Below, piece after piece: positions 25,292-32,535 of a stretch of DNA of 55,910 nt (positions within the stretch are counted from its first letter, which is position 1; each line of letters opens with the position of its first letter). The DNA comes from Candidatus Binatia bacterium. Its GTDB lineage: Bacteria; Desulfobacterota; Binatia; UBA9968. A model generated the notes under the pieces. It saw nothing but the letters and a program-made list of their open reading frames with translations, was not told where the DNA came from and made no database searches. The stretch covers positions 1 through 55,910 of the forward strand of contig DASXUF010000050.1 in NCBI GenBank assembly GCA_036504975.1, in the 5' to 3' direction. The translations under genes and the position numbers were made by a program.

Positions 25292-26398
25292 CTATCGGCC
25301 CCTCGCCAGGAAATATTCCCGCACCGCGGCGATGATAGTGTCCACTTCTTCATCGCTCAGCTCGGCGAATACCGGGAGCGCCAGGTTCTCTCTCGCGTAC
25401 CTTTCCGCCTCCGGCAGCGAATACGCCGGCAGGCCCTGGGAGCGCCACGCTTCGTGATGGTGCAGGCAGAGCGGGTAGTAGATGCCGCTGCCGATTCCCT
25501 TGCCGTCGAGGAATTTTTTCAGCGCGCCGCGCTCCGGCGTCTCCACCGCGTATTGATGATAAACGCTCTCGCGGTCGGAAAACTCGGGCGGCGTCCTGAG
25601 CGGCAGGTCTTTGAACGCTTCGCTGTAGCGCGCCGCGATCGCGCGCCGCCGCGCGTTGTCGCGGTCGAGCGTCGGCAGCTTGACGCGGAGGAGCGCGGCC
25701 TGGATCTCGTCGAGCCGGCTGTTCCAGCCGTAGATCTTGTGGTTGTATTTTTCCGCCTGGCCGTGGACGCGCAGCAGGCGCACCGTCTCGGCGAGCGCGT
25801 CGTCGTTCGTGAGCGCCACGCCGCCGTCGCCGTAGCAGGCGAGATTTTTTACCGGTCCCAGGCTCATCGGCGTGATCGCGCCGAGGCCGGCGGCCCGCCT
25901 TCCTTTATATAGCGCGCCCTGGGCCTGGGACGCGTCTTCGACGACGGCGATGTTTCCGGCGATTTTTTGGATCGCGTCCATGTCGCAGGGGAGCCCGAGC
26001 ATGTGGACCGGCATGATCGCCCGGGTTCGCGGCGTGATCGCCGCCCTGAGCGACTTCAAGTCCGGTCCGTAGTCGTCCCGGGCTTTTTCCACCAGCACGG
26101 GCAGGGCGCCGACGGAGAAAATCGGCTCGATGACCGGAGCCGGAACGTGCGCCGGGAGAATCACCTCGTCGCCGTTGGCAACTCCCAAGGCGCGGAGCGA
26201 GAGAAAGATCGCGTCGGTGCCGGACGCCACGCCGACGGCGTGCTTGACGCCGCAATAGCGCGCGAACTCGCGCTCGAACTCCGCGAGGTTCGCGCCGTTC
26301 AACAGCCTCATCGAGGACAGCGCCTCGGCCCACTTTGAGTTGAGCTCGCCTTCGATGGCGCGATATTTTCGTGTCAGGTCTAGAAGAGGGATTTTCAT
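25292..26398 (-). CDS. DegT/DnrJ/EryC1-family sugar aminotransferase
   Basis: A 368-residue PLP enzyme. The cofactor Lys is K184 in SLGPVKNLACYGDGG, and VASGTDAIFLSLRAL (58-72) is the typical PLP-phosphate loop. It would transfer an amino group to a keto sugar nucleotide, as ArnB, GnnB and WbpE do. It is upstream of, and very likely cotranscribed with, the GT2 gene. The likely partner making the keto sugar is the oxidoreductase at 23108. Confidence 0.85.
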   Translation of the reverse strand: MKIPLLDLTRKYRAIEGELNSKWAEALSSMRLLNGANLAEFEREFARYCGVKHAVGVASGTDAIFLSLRALGVANGDEVILPAHVPAPVIEPIFSVGALPVLVEKARDDYGPDLKSLRAAITPRTRAIMPVHMLGLPCDMDAIQKIAGNIAVVEDASQAQGALYKGRRAAGLGAITPMSLGPVKNLACYGDGGVALTNDDALAETVRLLRVHGQAEKYNHKIYGWNSRLDEIQAALLRVKLPTLDRDNARRRAIAARYSEAFKDLPLRTPPEFSDRESVYHQYAVETPERGALKKFLDGKGIGSGIYYPLCLHHHEAWRSQGLPAYSLPEAERYARENLALPVFAELSDEEVDTIIAAVREYFLARGR

Positions 26399-26469
26399 CG
26401 AATAGTTTCGCTGGTTGTCAAAGGAAATGCTGGGTGACCGCGACGGTGAAATTAATAGCCCAGTTAGTA

Positions 26470-26499
26470 CCTGAATTTTTCACAAATAACAAATTCGGG
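26470..26499. promoter_or_regulatory. Operator-like inverted repeat
   Basis: CCTGAATTT (26470-26478) and AAATTCGGG (26491-26499) are inverted complements at 8 of 9 positions, 12 bases apart. They lie in the A/T-rich space between the divergent aminotransferase and MFS genes. Confidence 0.35.
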
Positions 26500-26510
26500 T
26501 AGGCATGAGG

Positions 26511-26540
26511 CCCTTCGACTTTGCTCAGGACAGGCTCCCG
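26511..26540. repeat. FDFAQDR-type dispersed repeat
   Basis: The bases cccttcgactttgctcagga and the following cagg match a repeat that I remember as common in environmental genomes (it translates as PFDFAQDR). A more degraded relative is at 9703-9749. It lies in the leader of the MFS gene. Confidence 0.5.
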
Positions 26541-26615
26541 GCGCGAGGCGGCAGGAAAGAGAAAGAGGCCGTTTGCACTCAAACAACAAAGCCACTACAA
26601 AAGGCGGGAGAGAAA

Positions 26616-28067
26616 ATGGCTTCCACCGCAAGCGCTCCTAAGAACGAACGCACCGACTGGCTGCTTCTCATCAACGCCATGCTCGGCAATTTCGTCGCTG
26701 GGCTGTCCACGAGAATCTTCATGATCTCTCTGCCGACGCTGGCGGCGGGGTTGGGCGCGGATATTTTAGGAATCGCCTGGGCGCTGATCTCCTACCAGCT
26801 TGCGGGCGTGAGTCTTTCCATCGTCTTCGGCCGCCTCGGCGACATTTACGGCCGCCAGAAAATGTATGCCCTCGGTTTTGTGATCGTGACGGCGAGCTCG
26901 TTTCTTTGCGGCGTGTCACAGAACGTCCTGCAGCTCATCGTCTTTCGCTTTCTTCACGGCCTGGGAGCGGCCATGTCCCAGTCGGCCAGCAGGGCATTGG
27001 CGATGGATGCCGTTCCCGAAGGTCGCGTGGGCAAGGCCCAGGCCTACATGACGATGGCGTTTCACTCCGGCTTTTTTCTCGGGCCGCCGCTGGGCGGCCT
27101 GATCATCGACTATGTAGACTGGCGCGCGATTTTTTTCCTGATCGCTGGCTTCGGCGTCGTGGGCACGGCGCTCAGCATCGCCCAGCTGAAAAAAAAGTCG
27201 GCGCCGGCGGCTCCGCCGCACCGGGCCACGGTCGATTACGGGGGCGCGACGCTCCTGATCGCGTTGACGCTCGTGCTCACGCTGCTGTTGGACAAAAAGG
27301 CCGCCGATCTGATCGGCATCGCGCGCAAGGACGTTTTGCTGCTGGCGTTCGGCGCTGCGCTCTGGGGATTTTTGGCCCACGAGGGCAAATCGCCGAGCCC
27401 GATCATGCAGCTCGCGCTTTTCAAAATAAGAATGTTCGCGTGCAGCGTCGCGAGCCTGCTGACCCTGTCGATCACGCGCGGGCTCGTCAGCTTTTTGCTG
27501 CCGTTCTATCTCCAGGGGGTGCTGCACCTCTCGCCGTCGTTCATGGGCTTGATCTTTTTGGCCCCGCCGATTTTCACCGTCAGCCTGTCGGCGGTCGGCG
27601 GCCACATGGCCGACAAGATCGGCCCGCGGGCGCCGGCGACGATCGGCGTGCTGGCGTCGCTCGCCGCGGTGTTGATCGGCGCCGCGCTGCGGGTGGATTC
27701 TCACTGGCTGCTCCCCACGGCGATGCTCGCGCTTACCGGCCTCGGTACGGCTTTTTTTAACTCGGCGAACCAGGCGGCGATCTTGGGCTCCGTGCCGAAG
27801 GCGCATCGCGGGCTCGCCAACGGCATGGTGCACACCGCGTTCGAGCTCGGGCACATGCTCGGCGTCTCGCTTGGCGGATTGTTGCTGGCGCTTGCCTTCG
27901 AGTATTATTCCGGCACGCCGGGCGCGCCGCCGAGCGCCGGGAATGCGCCGGCCTTTGTCCGATCGATGAACACGAGCTACATGGCCGCGGTGGTGATCAC
28001 GCTGGTCGCGCTGTCGACTTCGCTGATGCGCGGGAGCGGCAAGATTCAAGGGGCGGGAAGAGGATAA
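26616..28067 (+). CDS. MFS drug-resistance transporter (DHA2/EmrB type)
   Basis: The 483-residue product has about 14 membrane helices. The MFS motif A is GRLGDIYGRQKMY (after helix 2) and motif C-like GFFLGPPLGG follows in helix 5. Members of this group export drugs or metabolites with protons. GGCGGGAGAG precedes the ATG at 26616; an in-frame extension upstream covers the FDFAQDR repeat and is not expected to be translated. It is divergent from the aminotransferase gene. Confidence 0.88.
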   Translation: MASTASAPKNERTDWLLLINAMLGNFVAGLSTRIFMISLPTLAAGLGADILGIAWALISYQLAGVSLSIVFGRLGDIYGRQKMYALGFVIVTASSFLCGVSQNVLQLIVFRFLHGLGAAMSQSASRALAMDAVPEGRVGKAQAYMTMAFHSGFFLGPPLGGLIIDYVDWRAIFFLIAGFGVVGTALSIAQLKKKSAPAAPPHRATVDYGGATLLIALTLVLTLLLDKKAADLIGIARKDVLLLAFGAALWGFLAHEGKSPSPIMQLALFKIRMFACSVASLLTLSITRGLVSFLLPFYLQGVLHLSPSFMGLIFLAPPIFTVSLSAVGGHMADKIGPRAPATIGVLASLAAVLIGAALRVDSHWLLPTAMLALTGLGTAFFNSANQAAILGSVPKAHRGLANGMVHTAFELGHMLGVSLGGLLLALAFEYYSGTPGAPPSAGNAPAFVRSMNTSYMAAVVITLVALSTSLMRGSGKIQGAGRG

Positions 28068-28159
28068 TGCTCGGGATCGAGCCTTTCCGACCAAGGACAA
28101 TAGGGCGAAAGGGAGATAATGCTCGGGATCGAGCCTCTCCAACCCAGGACAATAGGGCG
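28063..28159. repeat. Two 45-bp direct repeats, period 52
   Basis: Copies at 28063-28107 and 28115-28159 match at 42 of 45 positions. Each holds GCTCG-GGAT-CGAGC, a small perfect hairpin. The first copy overlaps the MFS stop codon. Confidence 0.85.
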
Positions 28160-28382
28160 GTGGTTGACCCAGCGATGAGCGGCAGAGGTGACGACAGTTT
28201 CTGCGGCGTTGTTCGAGACGAGCTACTTGGGGCGGCCGCGCCGTTTTGGCTGCACGTTCGGTGTCCTGGGTTTCCGAGGCTCAAACCCTCGCATCATCGG
28301 AGGAGAATATATAAAAGCCTAAGCGGCATGGGGACTCGAAGTCGTAAATCGTGGGTCAATAATTTAAGAGCAAGGAGTTTTT
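28160..28382. other. Gene-free stretch before the SDR gene
   Basis: I see no coding frame with gene-like composition here. The last 60 bases are more A/T-rich (atatataaaagcc, ataatttaag) and end with AAGGAG just before the SDR start, so this is probably its promoter and leader. No clear -35/-10 pair can be named. Confidence 0.4.
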
Positions 28383-29132
28383 ATGAAACTGGAAAGTAAA
28401 GTGGCGATCGTCACCGGCGCGGGGAGAAATATCGGCGAGGAGATCGCCAAGAGATTCGCCGCGGAAGGCGCGCGCGTGGCGGTCGTCGATCTCGACAAGG
28501 GGAGGGGAGAAAAGGTGGCGGCGGAGATCAACGCGGCGCACAAAGACCGGGCGCTCGCGGTCGTGTGCGACGTGTCGTCGGCCGCGGACGTGGAAAAAAT
28601 GGTCCGGACCGTCGATGAGAAATGGCGCTGCGGCATCGATATTTTGGTCAACAACGCCGCCTGGACCGACCGAAAGAACATTTTCGACCTCACCGAGGAG
28701 GAATGGGACAAGGTGATGGGCGTGACGCTGAAGAGCGTGTTTCTCTGCGTCAAGTCCGTCGCGCGCGTGATGGTGGATCACAAACGCAAGGGGTGCATCG
28801 TCAACATCGCCTCGACTTCGGGCTACGTCGGCCGCCCCGACGCCACCGCCTACACGGCGGCCAAAGGCGGGGTGCTGAACCTCACGCGCTCGCTCGCCGT
28901 GCAGCTCGCCCCGCACGGCATCCGCGTCAATTCGGTCACGCCGAACCGCATCGGCTCGCCGGTAGGCGAGGACGCCGTGCCCGAGAACCGCTACGTCAAG
29001 AATCTCGTCGGGCGCAAGGGAGTGCCCGCCGATGTCGCGGCGGCCGTGCTGTTTTTCTGCCTGGAGGAATCGGACTTCATCACCGCCGCCGATCTCCTGG
29101 TGGACGGCGGCGCGCTGGCGGTTATGAGCTAG
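28383..29132 (+). CDS. Short-chain dehydrogenase/reductase (SDR)
   Basis: A 249-residue classical SDR. The cofactor motif TGAGRNIG is at 11-18, VNNAA at 89-93, and the catalytic Ser (near 144), Tyr157 and Lys161 are in place (YTAAK). Asp37 after the second strand suggests NAD(H) preference. The substrate is unknown. CAAGGAG precedes the start, and the gene is monocistronic as far as can be seen. Confidence 0.88.
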   Translation: MKLESKVAIVTGAGRNIGEEIAKRFAAEGARVAVVDLDKGRGEKVAAEINAAHKDRALAVVCDVSSAADVEKMVRTVDEKWRCGIDILVNNAAWTDRKNIFDLTEEEWDKVMGVTLKSVFLCVKSVARVMVDHKRKGCIVNIASTSGYVGRPDATAYTAAKGGVLNLTRSLAVQLAPHGIRVNSVTPNRIGSPVGEDAVPENRYVKNLVGRKGVPADVAAAVLFFCLEESDFITAADLLVDGGALAVMS

Positions 29133-29165
29133 CCGGATGAAGACGTGAACGTGTCCAGAAAAAAG

Positions 29166-29244
29166 CCGTGCTCGTGTTCGTGGGGGAGGGAACTCACACC
29201 AAGGCTCAGAGGACCGCTTCGAAGTGACACGAGCACGATCACGG
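29166..29244. repeat. CGTG-palindrome intergenic element, copy 3
   Basis: The left end is ccgtgctcgtgttcgtg; the right end is gacacgagcacgatcacgg; the middle has aggctcagaggaccgcttcg. It ends exactly at the stop codon of the minus-strand binding-protein gene, between convergent genes. Confidence 0.8.
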
Positions 29245-30288
29245 TTATTGTCCTTTGAACATTTCGCCGAACTTCTTTTTCCAGGTTTCCTTTTCCGCTG
29301 CCGTCAGCGGTCTCATGGCCACGATCTGGTCGTCGGTCACGTCGTTTCTGAAACGCCCTTCGACGTCGGGATGCAGGACGTACTCGCCCAGCTTGGCGAA
29401 TATCTCCTGGGGCTCCGGCTTGACAAAAAAGTCGGCGAACAGGCGCGCCGCGTTCGGGTGCGGCGCGCCGTGCGCGACGGCGACGAAGCTGAGGGAGGCC
29501 AGATACCGGTTCATTCTTACGTAATCGATCGGCGCGGCAAACTGGAATTTGTCTTTGATGGTGCCGATGCCGAGCGGCGCCTGGCCCGAAGTGAGGAGCG
29601 GAATCTCTTCCGGAAAGCCGCCGGTCAACTGCGGCTTTTGCCGCGCCCACCCCTCCACGACGGCGAGCCATTTGGGTCCCAGAAGTTTTTCCAGGTTGAG
29701 AAGGAACTGCAGCATGGTCGCGTGCTGCCCGGGATGGGGCATGGCGAATTTTTTCTTCCACTTAGGATCGTGCAGATCCTCCCACGACTTGGGTGCTTGC
29801 TTCGGCGTGAGCCGATCGGTGTTGAAGTTAATGCCGATGGGCAGTGCCGCCCAGGGCGTTATCTTGTGCTCGGGGTGAAGGAAATGCTTGGCGAAGCGCT
29901 GGGCGGCCGGGAGCTCGAACGGCTCAAGGCGCCCCTTTCGCTCGAGCGTCGCCATCACCGCCTCGTGGCCCAAAACCACGTCGAAGAGAATTTTGCCGTT
30001 CTTGGCCTGCGATTCGACGCGAGCGACGATCTCTTCGGCGTCGCCGCGCCAATTATTGACCTTGATGCCGTAGTTTTTTTCGAACTGGCGCATGATGGGC
30101 CGCATGGCCCGTGTCGGGGTGGCGCCGTAGACGACGACCTCGCGCTCCTTCTTTGCGCCTTCCGCGATCGCGGCCGGGAGATCGGCGCCGACAGCCGCGG
30201 AAAGCGCCGTGAGGTCCAAAAACGACGGTAGAGGAACAATAAACGTGGAAAGGACAAGCAGGAACCTGACACTATCGAGCCGGCGCAT
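29245..30288 (-). CDS. Extracellular solute-binding protein (iron/FbpA-like)
   Basis: The 347-residue product has a signal peptide (hydrophobic to about residue 30) and the pattern of type 2 extracellular solute-binding proteins of the Fe3+/spermidine class: KKEREVVVYGATPT, FEKNYGIKVNNW, DVVLGHEA, and NAARLFADFFVKPE near the end. It would deliver a ligand to an ABC permease, but no permease or ATPase is nearby. AGAGGCAC precedes the start. Confidence 0.8.
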   Translation of the reverse strand: MRRLDSVRFLLVLSTFIVPLPSFLDLTALSAAVGADLPAAIAEGAKKEREVVVYGATPTRAMRPIMRQFEKNYGIKVNNWRGDAEEIVARVESQAKNGKILFDVVLGHEAVMATLERKGRLEPFELPAAQRFAKHFLHPEHKITPWAALPIGINFNTDRLTPKQAPKSWEDLHDPKWKKKFAMPHPGQHATMLQFLLNLEKLLGPKWLAVVEGWARQKPQLTGGFPEEIPLLTSGQAPLGIGTIKDKFQFAAPIDYVRMNRYLASLSFVAVAHGAPHPNAARLFADFFVKPEPQEIFAKLGEYVLHPDVEGRFRNDVTDDQIVAMRPLTAAEKETWKKKFGEMFKGQ

Positions 30289-30350
30289 ACGTGCCTCTAT
30301 TTAATTTGTACCGTCTGGATGCCGGGAGTGCAAGGCAATGGAAGAAAACG

Positions 30351-30436
30351 CCGTGTTCGTGACTCGTGATCGTGGAGGAGGAGACGAACACGAAGGTCCA
30401 GAGGACCGCTTCAAAGTGACAGGAGCACGATCACGG
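30351..30436. repeat. CGTG-palindrome intergenic element, copy 4
   Basis: The left end is ccgtgttcgtgactcgtgat and the right end gagcacgatcacgg. The middle has ggtccagaggaccgcttc, shared with copy 3. It lies between divergent genes, just before a promoter. Confidence 0.8.
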
Positions 30437-30448
30437 TTTTTGTGCCTG

Positions 30449-30476
30449 TTGACTTCGCGCGCCGCCGGCTTATATG
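30449..30476 (+). promoter_or_regulatory. Sigma70-like promoter
   Basis: TTGACT (30449-30454) and TATATG (30471-30476) are 16 bases apart, about 47 bases before the dehydrogenase start at 30523. Confidence 0.5.
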
Positions 30477-30522
30477 TTCGGACTCGAAAACGCGAAATGT
30501 TTTATCGAGAAGGGAGAAAGCG

Positions 30523-31587
30523 ATGGCCAAGGTGTTCGTTTTCGCGCCTGCGGATCCGACCGGAGAGAGCGACAACATTCTCAGGGACAACGGCTGCGAC
30601 CTCGTGAAGGGCGCGGCCAACTGGGACACGCCCCAGGGAGACAGCGAGCTGGAGATGGCGAAGCTCGCCGAAGGGGCCGACGCCCTGGTGGGAACGTCGA
30701 TCCGCAGCACGCCGATCACGCAGAAGATCATGCAGGCCGCGAAGAATCTCCGCATCGTCGCCAAGTACACGATCGGCGTGGACGACGTGGACGTGGATGC
30801 GGCGACCGAGCTGGGCATTCTCGTCGCGCACTCGCCGACCGAATCGAACTGGGGAGGGGTCGCCGAGGGCGCGATCACGAACATGCTGGCGCTGATGAAG
30901 AAAGTCCGCGAGAGGGACCGCTATTTAAAGGAAAATCCGCAGGCGTGGCGGAACCTCGACTACCAGGGAACCTACTTCGGCTCGCGCGCGAGCGACGGCT
31001 ACCCGGGCATCACGCTCGGCATTATCGGTCTCGGGAGGATCGGCGGCCGGATCGCCAAGCTGATGCGCCCGTGGGAAATGAGGATCATCGGCTACGATCC
31101 CTACGTTCCCGACTCTAAGTTCGCCGAGCTCGGCGTGAAGCGAGTGGACCTCCCGACGCTTCTCAAGACTTCAGATGTGGTCACCTTGCACGTCGTCTTG
31201 ACCAAAGAGACGCGCCATATGATCGGCGCGGCCGAGCTCGCGCTGATGAAGCCGGCGGCGATTTTGGTCAACACGTCGCGCGGCTTTTGCGTGGATGAGA
31301 AGGCGTTGATCGAAGCGCTCGAAAAAAACAAGATCGCGGGCGCCGCGCTCGACGTCTTCGAGAACGAGCCGCTGGCCGCGGAAAGCTCGCTCAGAAAAAT
31401 GGGCGACAAGGTCTTGATCTCGCCGCATATGATCTCCTCCAACGTCGGCAGCGGCCTCAAGCCCGGCGTCGCCTGGGCGACTCGGTCGGTTCTCGCCGCG
31501 CTCCGCGGCGAAGTGCCGGACAACGTCTATAATAAGGAAGTCATCGCGCAGTGGCAGAGCCGGTTCGGAGGGAAGAGGATCATTTGA
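30523..31587 (+). CDS. D-2-hydroxyacid dehydrogenase family protein
   Basis: The 354-residue product has the NAD-binding motif GIIGLGRIGGRIA and the family's catalytic residues: Arg in NTSRGFCVDE, Glu in DVFENEPL and His in SPHMISSN. It would reduce a 2-keto acid or oxidise the D-hydroxy acid; phosphoglycerate dehydrogenase is a close relative, but there is no ACT domain. AGGGAGAAAG lies before the ATG. The TGA stop is next to a heptanucleotide array. Confidence 0.87.
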   Translation: MAKVFVFAPADPTGESDNILRDNGCDLVKGAANWDTPQGDSELEMAKLAEGADALVGTSIRSTPITQKIMQAAKNLRIVAKYTIGVDDVDVDAATELGILVAHSPTESNWGGVAEGAITNMLALMKKVRERDRYLKENPQAWRNLDYQGTYFGSRASDGYPGITLGIIGLGRIGGRIAKLMRPWEMRIIGYDPYVPDSKFAELGVKRVDLPTLLKTSDVVTLHVVLTKETRHMIGAAELALMKPAAILVNTSRGFCVDEKALIEALEKNKIAGAALDVFENEPLAAESSLRKMGDKVLISPHMISSNVGSGLKPGVAWATRSVLAALRGEVPDNVYNKEVIAQWQSRFGGKRII

Positions 31588-31590
31588 AAA

Positions 31591-31618
31591 GATGAAAGCT
31601 GAAAGATGATACGGTGAA
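31591..31618. repeat. Heptanucleotide repeat, NNTGAAA type, at gene end
   Basis: Units GATGAAA, GCTGAAA, GATGATA and CGGTGAA follow directly after the dehydrogenase stop (31585-31587). The next 250 bases, to the NERD gene, are pyrimidine-rich. They hold one 7-bp hairpin (31706-31726) and no gene-like frame. Confidence 0.8.
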
Positions 31619-31871
31619 ATAAGAGAAGAAAACCGATTCCCTCTTACGGCACTTTGCCGCTTTCCGTCTATGTAATTGCGCTTTTCACCCGAGCTTTTTC
31701 GCCATACTCCTTCTCACGGAAGGAGTCCTACCGTGCGGTTGCCGTTTTCGACGTTACGGCTTTCATCTTTGTTCCTTCGCGCTCCATTTTGCTCCCTCCC
31801 GTTTTTCTTTGTCTCTGTATCGTTTCTGAGTTCGTTTTGGCCTCTCCTGGCATCCCTATTGCGTTGGAACG

Positions 31872-32498
31872 ATGCCGGTGAAAATTCTCAACGCTATCGG
31901 TTTGTTTACGCCGGTGTTGGCAGTTTCTCTCGACCAAGCCAAGGCTTTCCGGCAGCGCTGGTTTCCGCCGCGGGGAAAAGATTCGGCCGTCGCGGAAGCG
32001 CTGGCGCGACTGGGGGACGACTACATCTTGGTTGAGGATGTCCCGCTGCCGCGGGGCAAGGGCAACCTCGACTATTTCGTGATCGGGCCGAAGGCTCTGT
32101 TCGCTATCGAGGCCAACGATGACGCCGGAGAAGTAAAATGCGAGGGGTACGAGTGTTACGTCAACCGGCGGAGAATTCCGAGTCTCTGCCGCCACGCCAA
32201 AAACAAGGCCGTCGCCGCGCGCAATAGTCTCGCAGGGCTATCGGCAAGGAAGGAAGAGGTTCCCGCGGTGCACGCCCTCGTGGTTCTTACGAATCCGGGC
32301 GCGACGGCCAAGCTCCATCAACCGGCGGTGCCCGTTTTGAGAGTGGAGCAGTTGGTGGAATATATACAAGACTACAAGCCCGCCAGTGCCCGCGCTCCAC
32401 GAGACATCGAGGAAATGCGCGCCATCGTCCGCCATCTCCGCTCTCTCGGTCCCAAACCCGCCGCTTCGCGCTTTCTCAATTTTCTTCGACTGGCGTAA
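31872..32498 (+). CDS. NERD-domain protein
   Basis: The 208-residue product contains a nuclease-related (NERD) domain from about residue 40: LLED-like YILVEDVPLPRGKGNLDYFVIGPKALFAIEAND. The D-x(n)-E pattern corresponds to the proposed PD-(D/E)xK core, with Asn where Lys would be expected in ExK (EAN), so activity is uncertain. There is no signal peptide. The C-terminal half (about 120-165) resembles the usual NERD extension. The partner is unknown. Confidence 0.7.
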   Translation: MPVKILNAIGLFTPVLAVSLDQAKAFRQRWFPPRGKDSAVAEALARLGDDYILVEDVPLPRGKGNLDYFVIGPKALFAIEANDDAGEVKCEGYECYVNRRRIPSLCRHAKNKAVAARNSLAGLSARKEEVPAVHALVVLTNPGATAKLHQPAVPVLRVEQLVEYIQDYKPASARAPRDIEEMRAIVRHLRSLGPKPAASRFLNFLRLA

Positions 32499-32535
32499 AG
32501 ACCGCCATCGCCGCGCTCACGCCCTGTTTAATCGG

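Noticed and set aside
28067-28399. 110-codon frame after the MFS gene
   Set aside because: It is translated through the 45-bp direct repeats and the SDR leader; composition is not protein-like.
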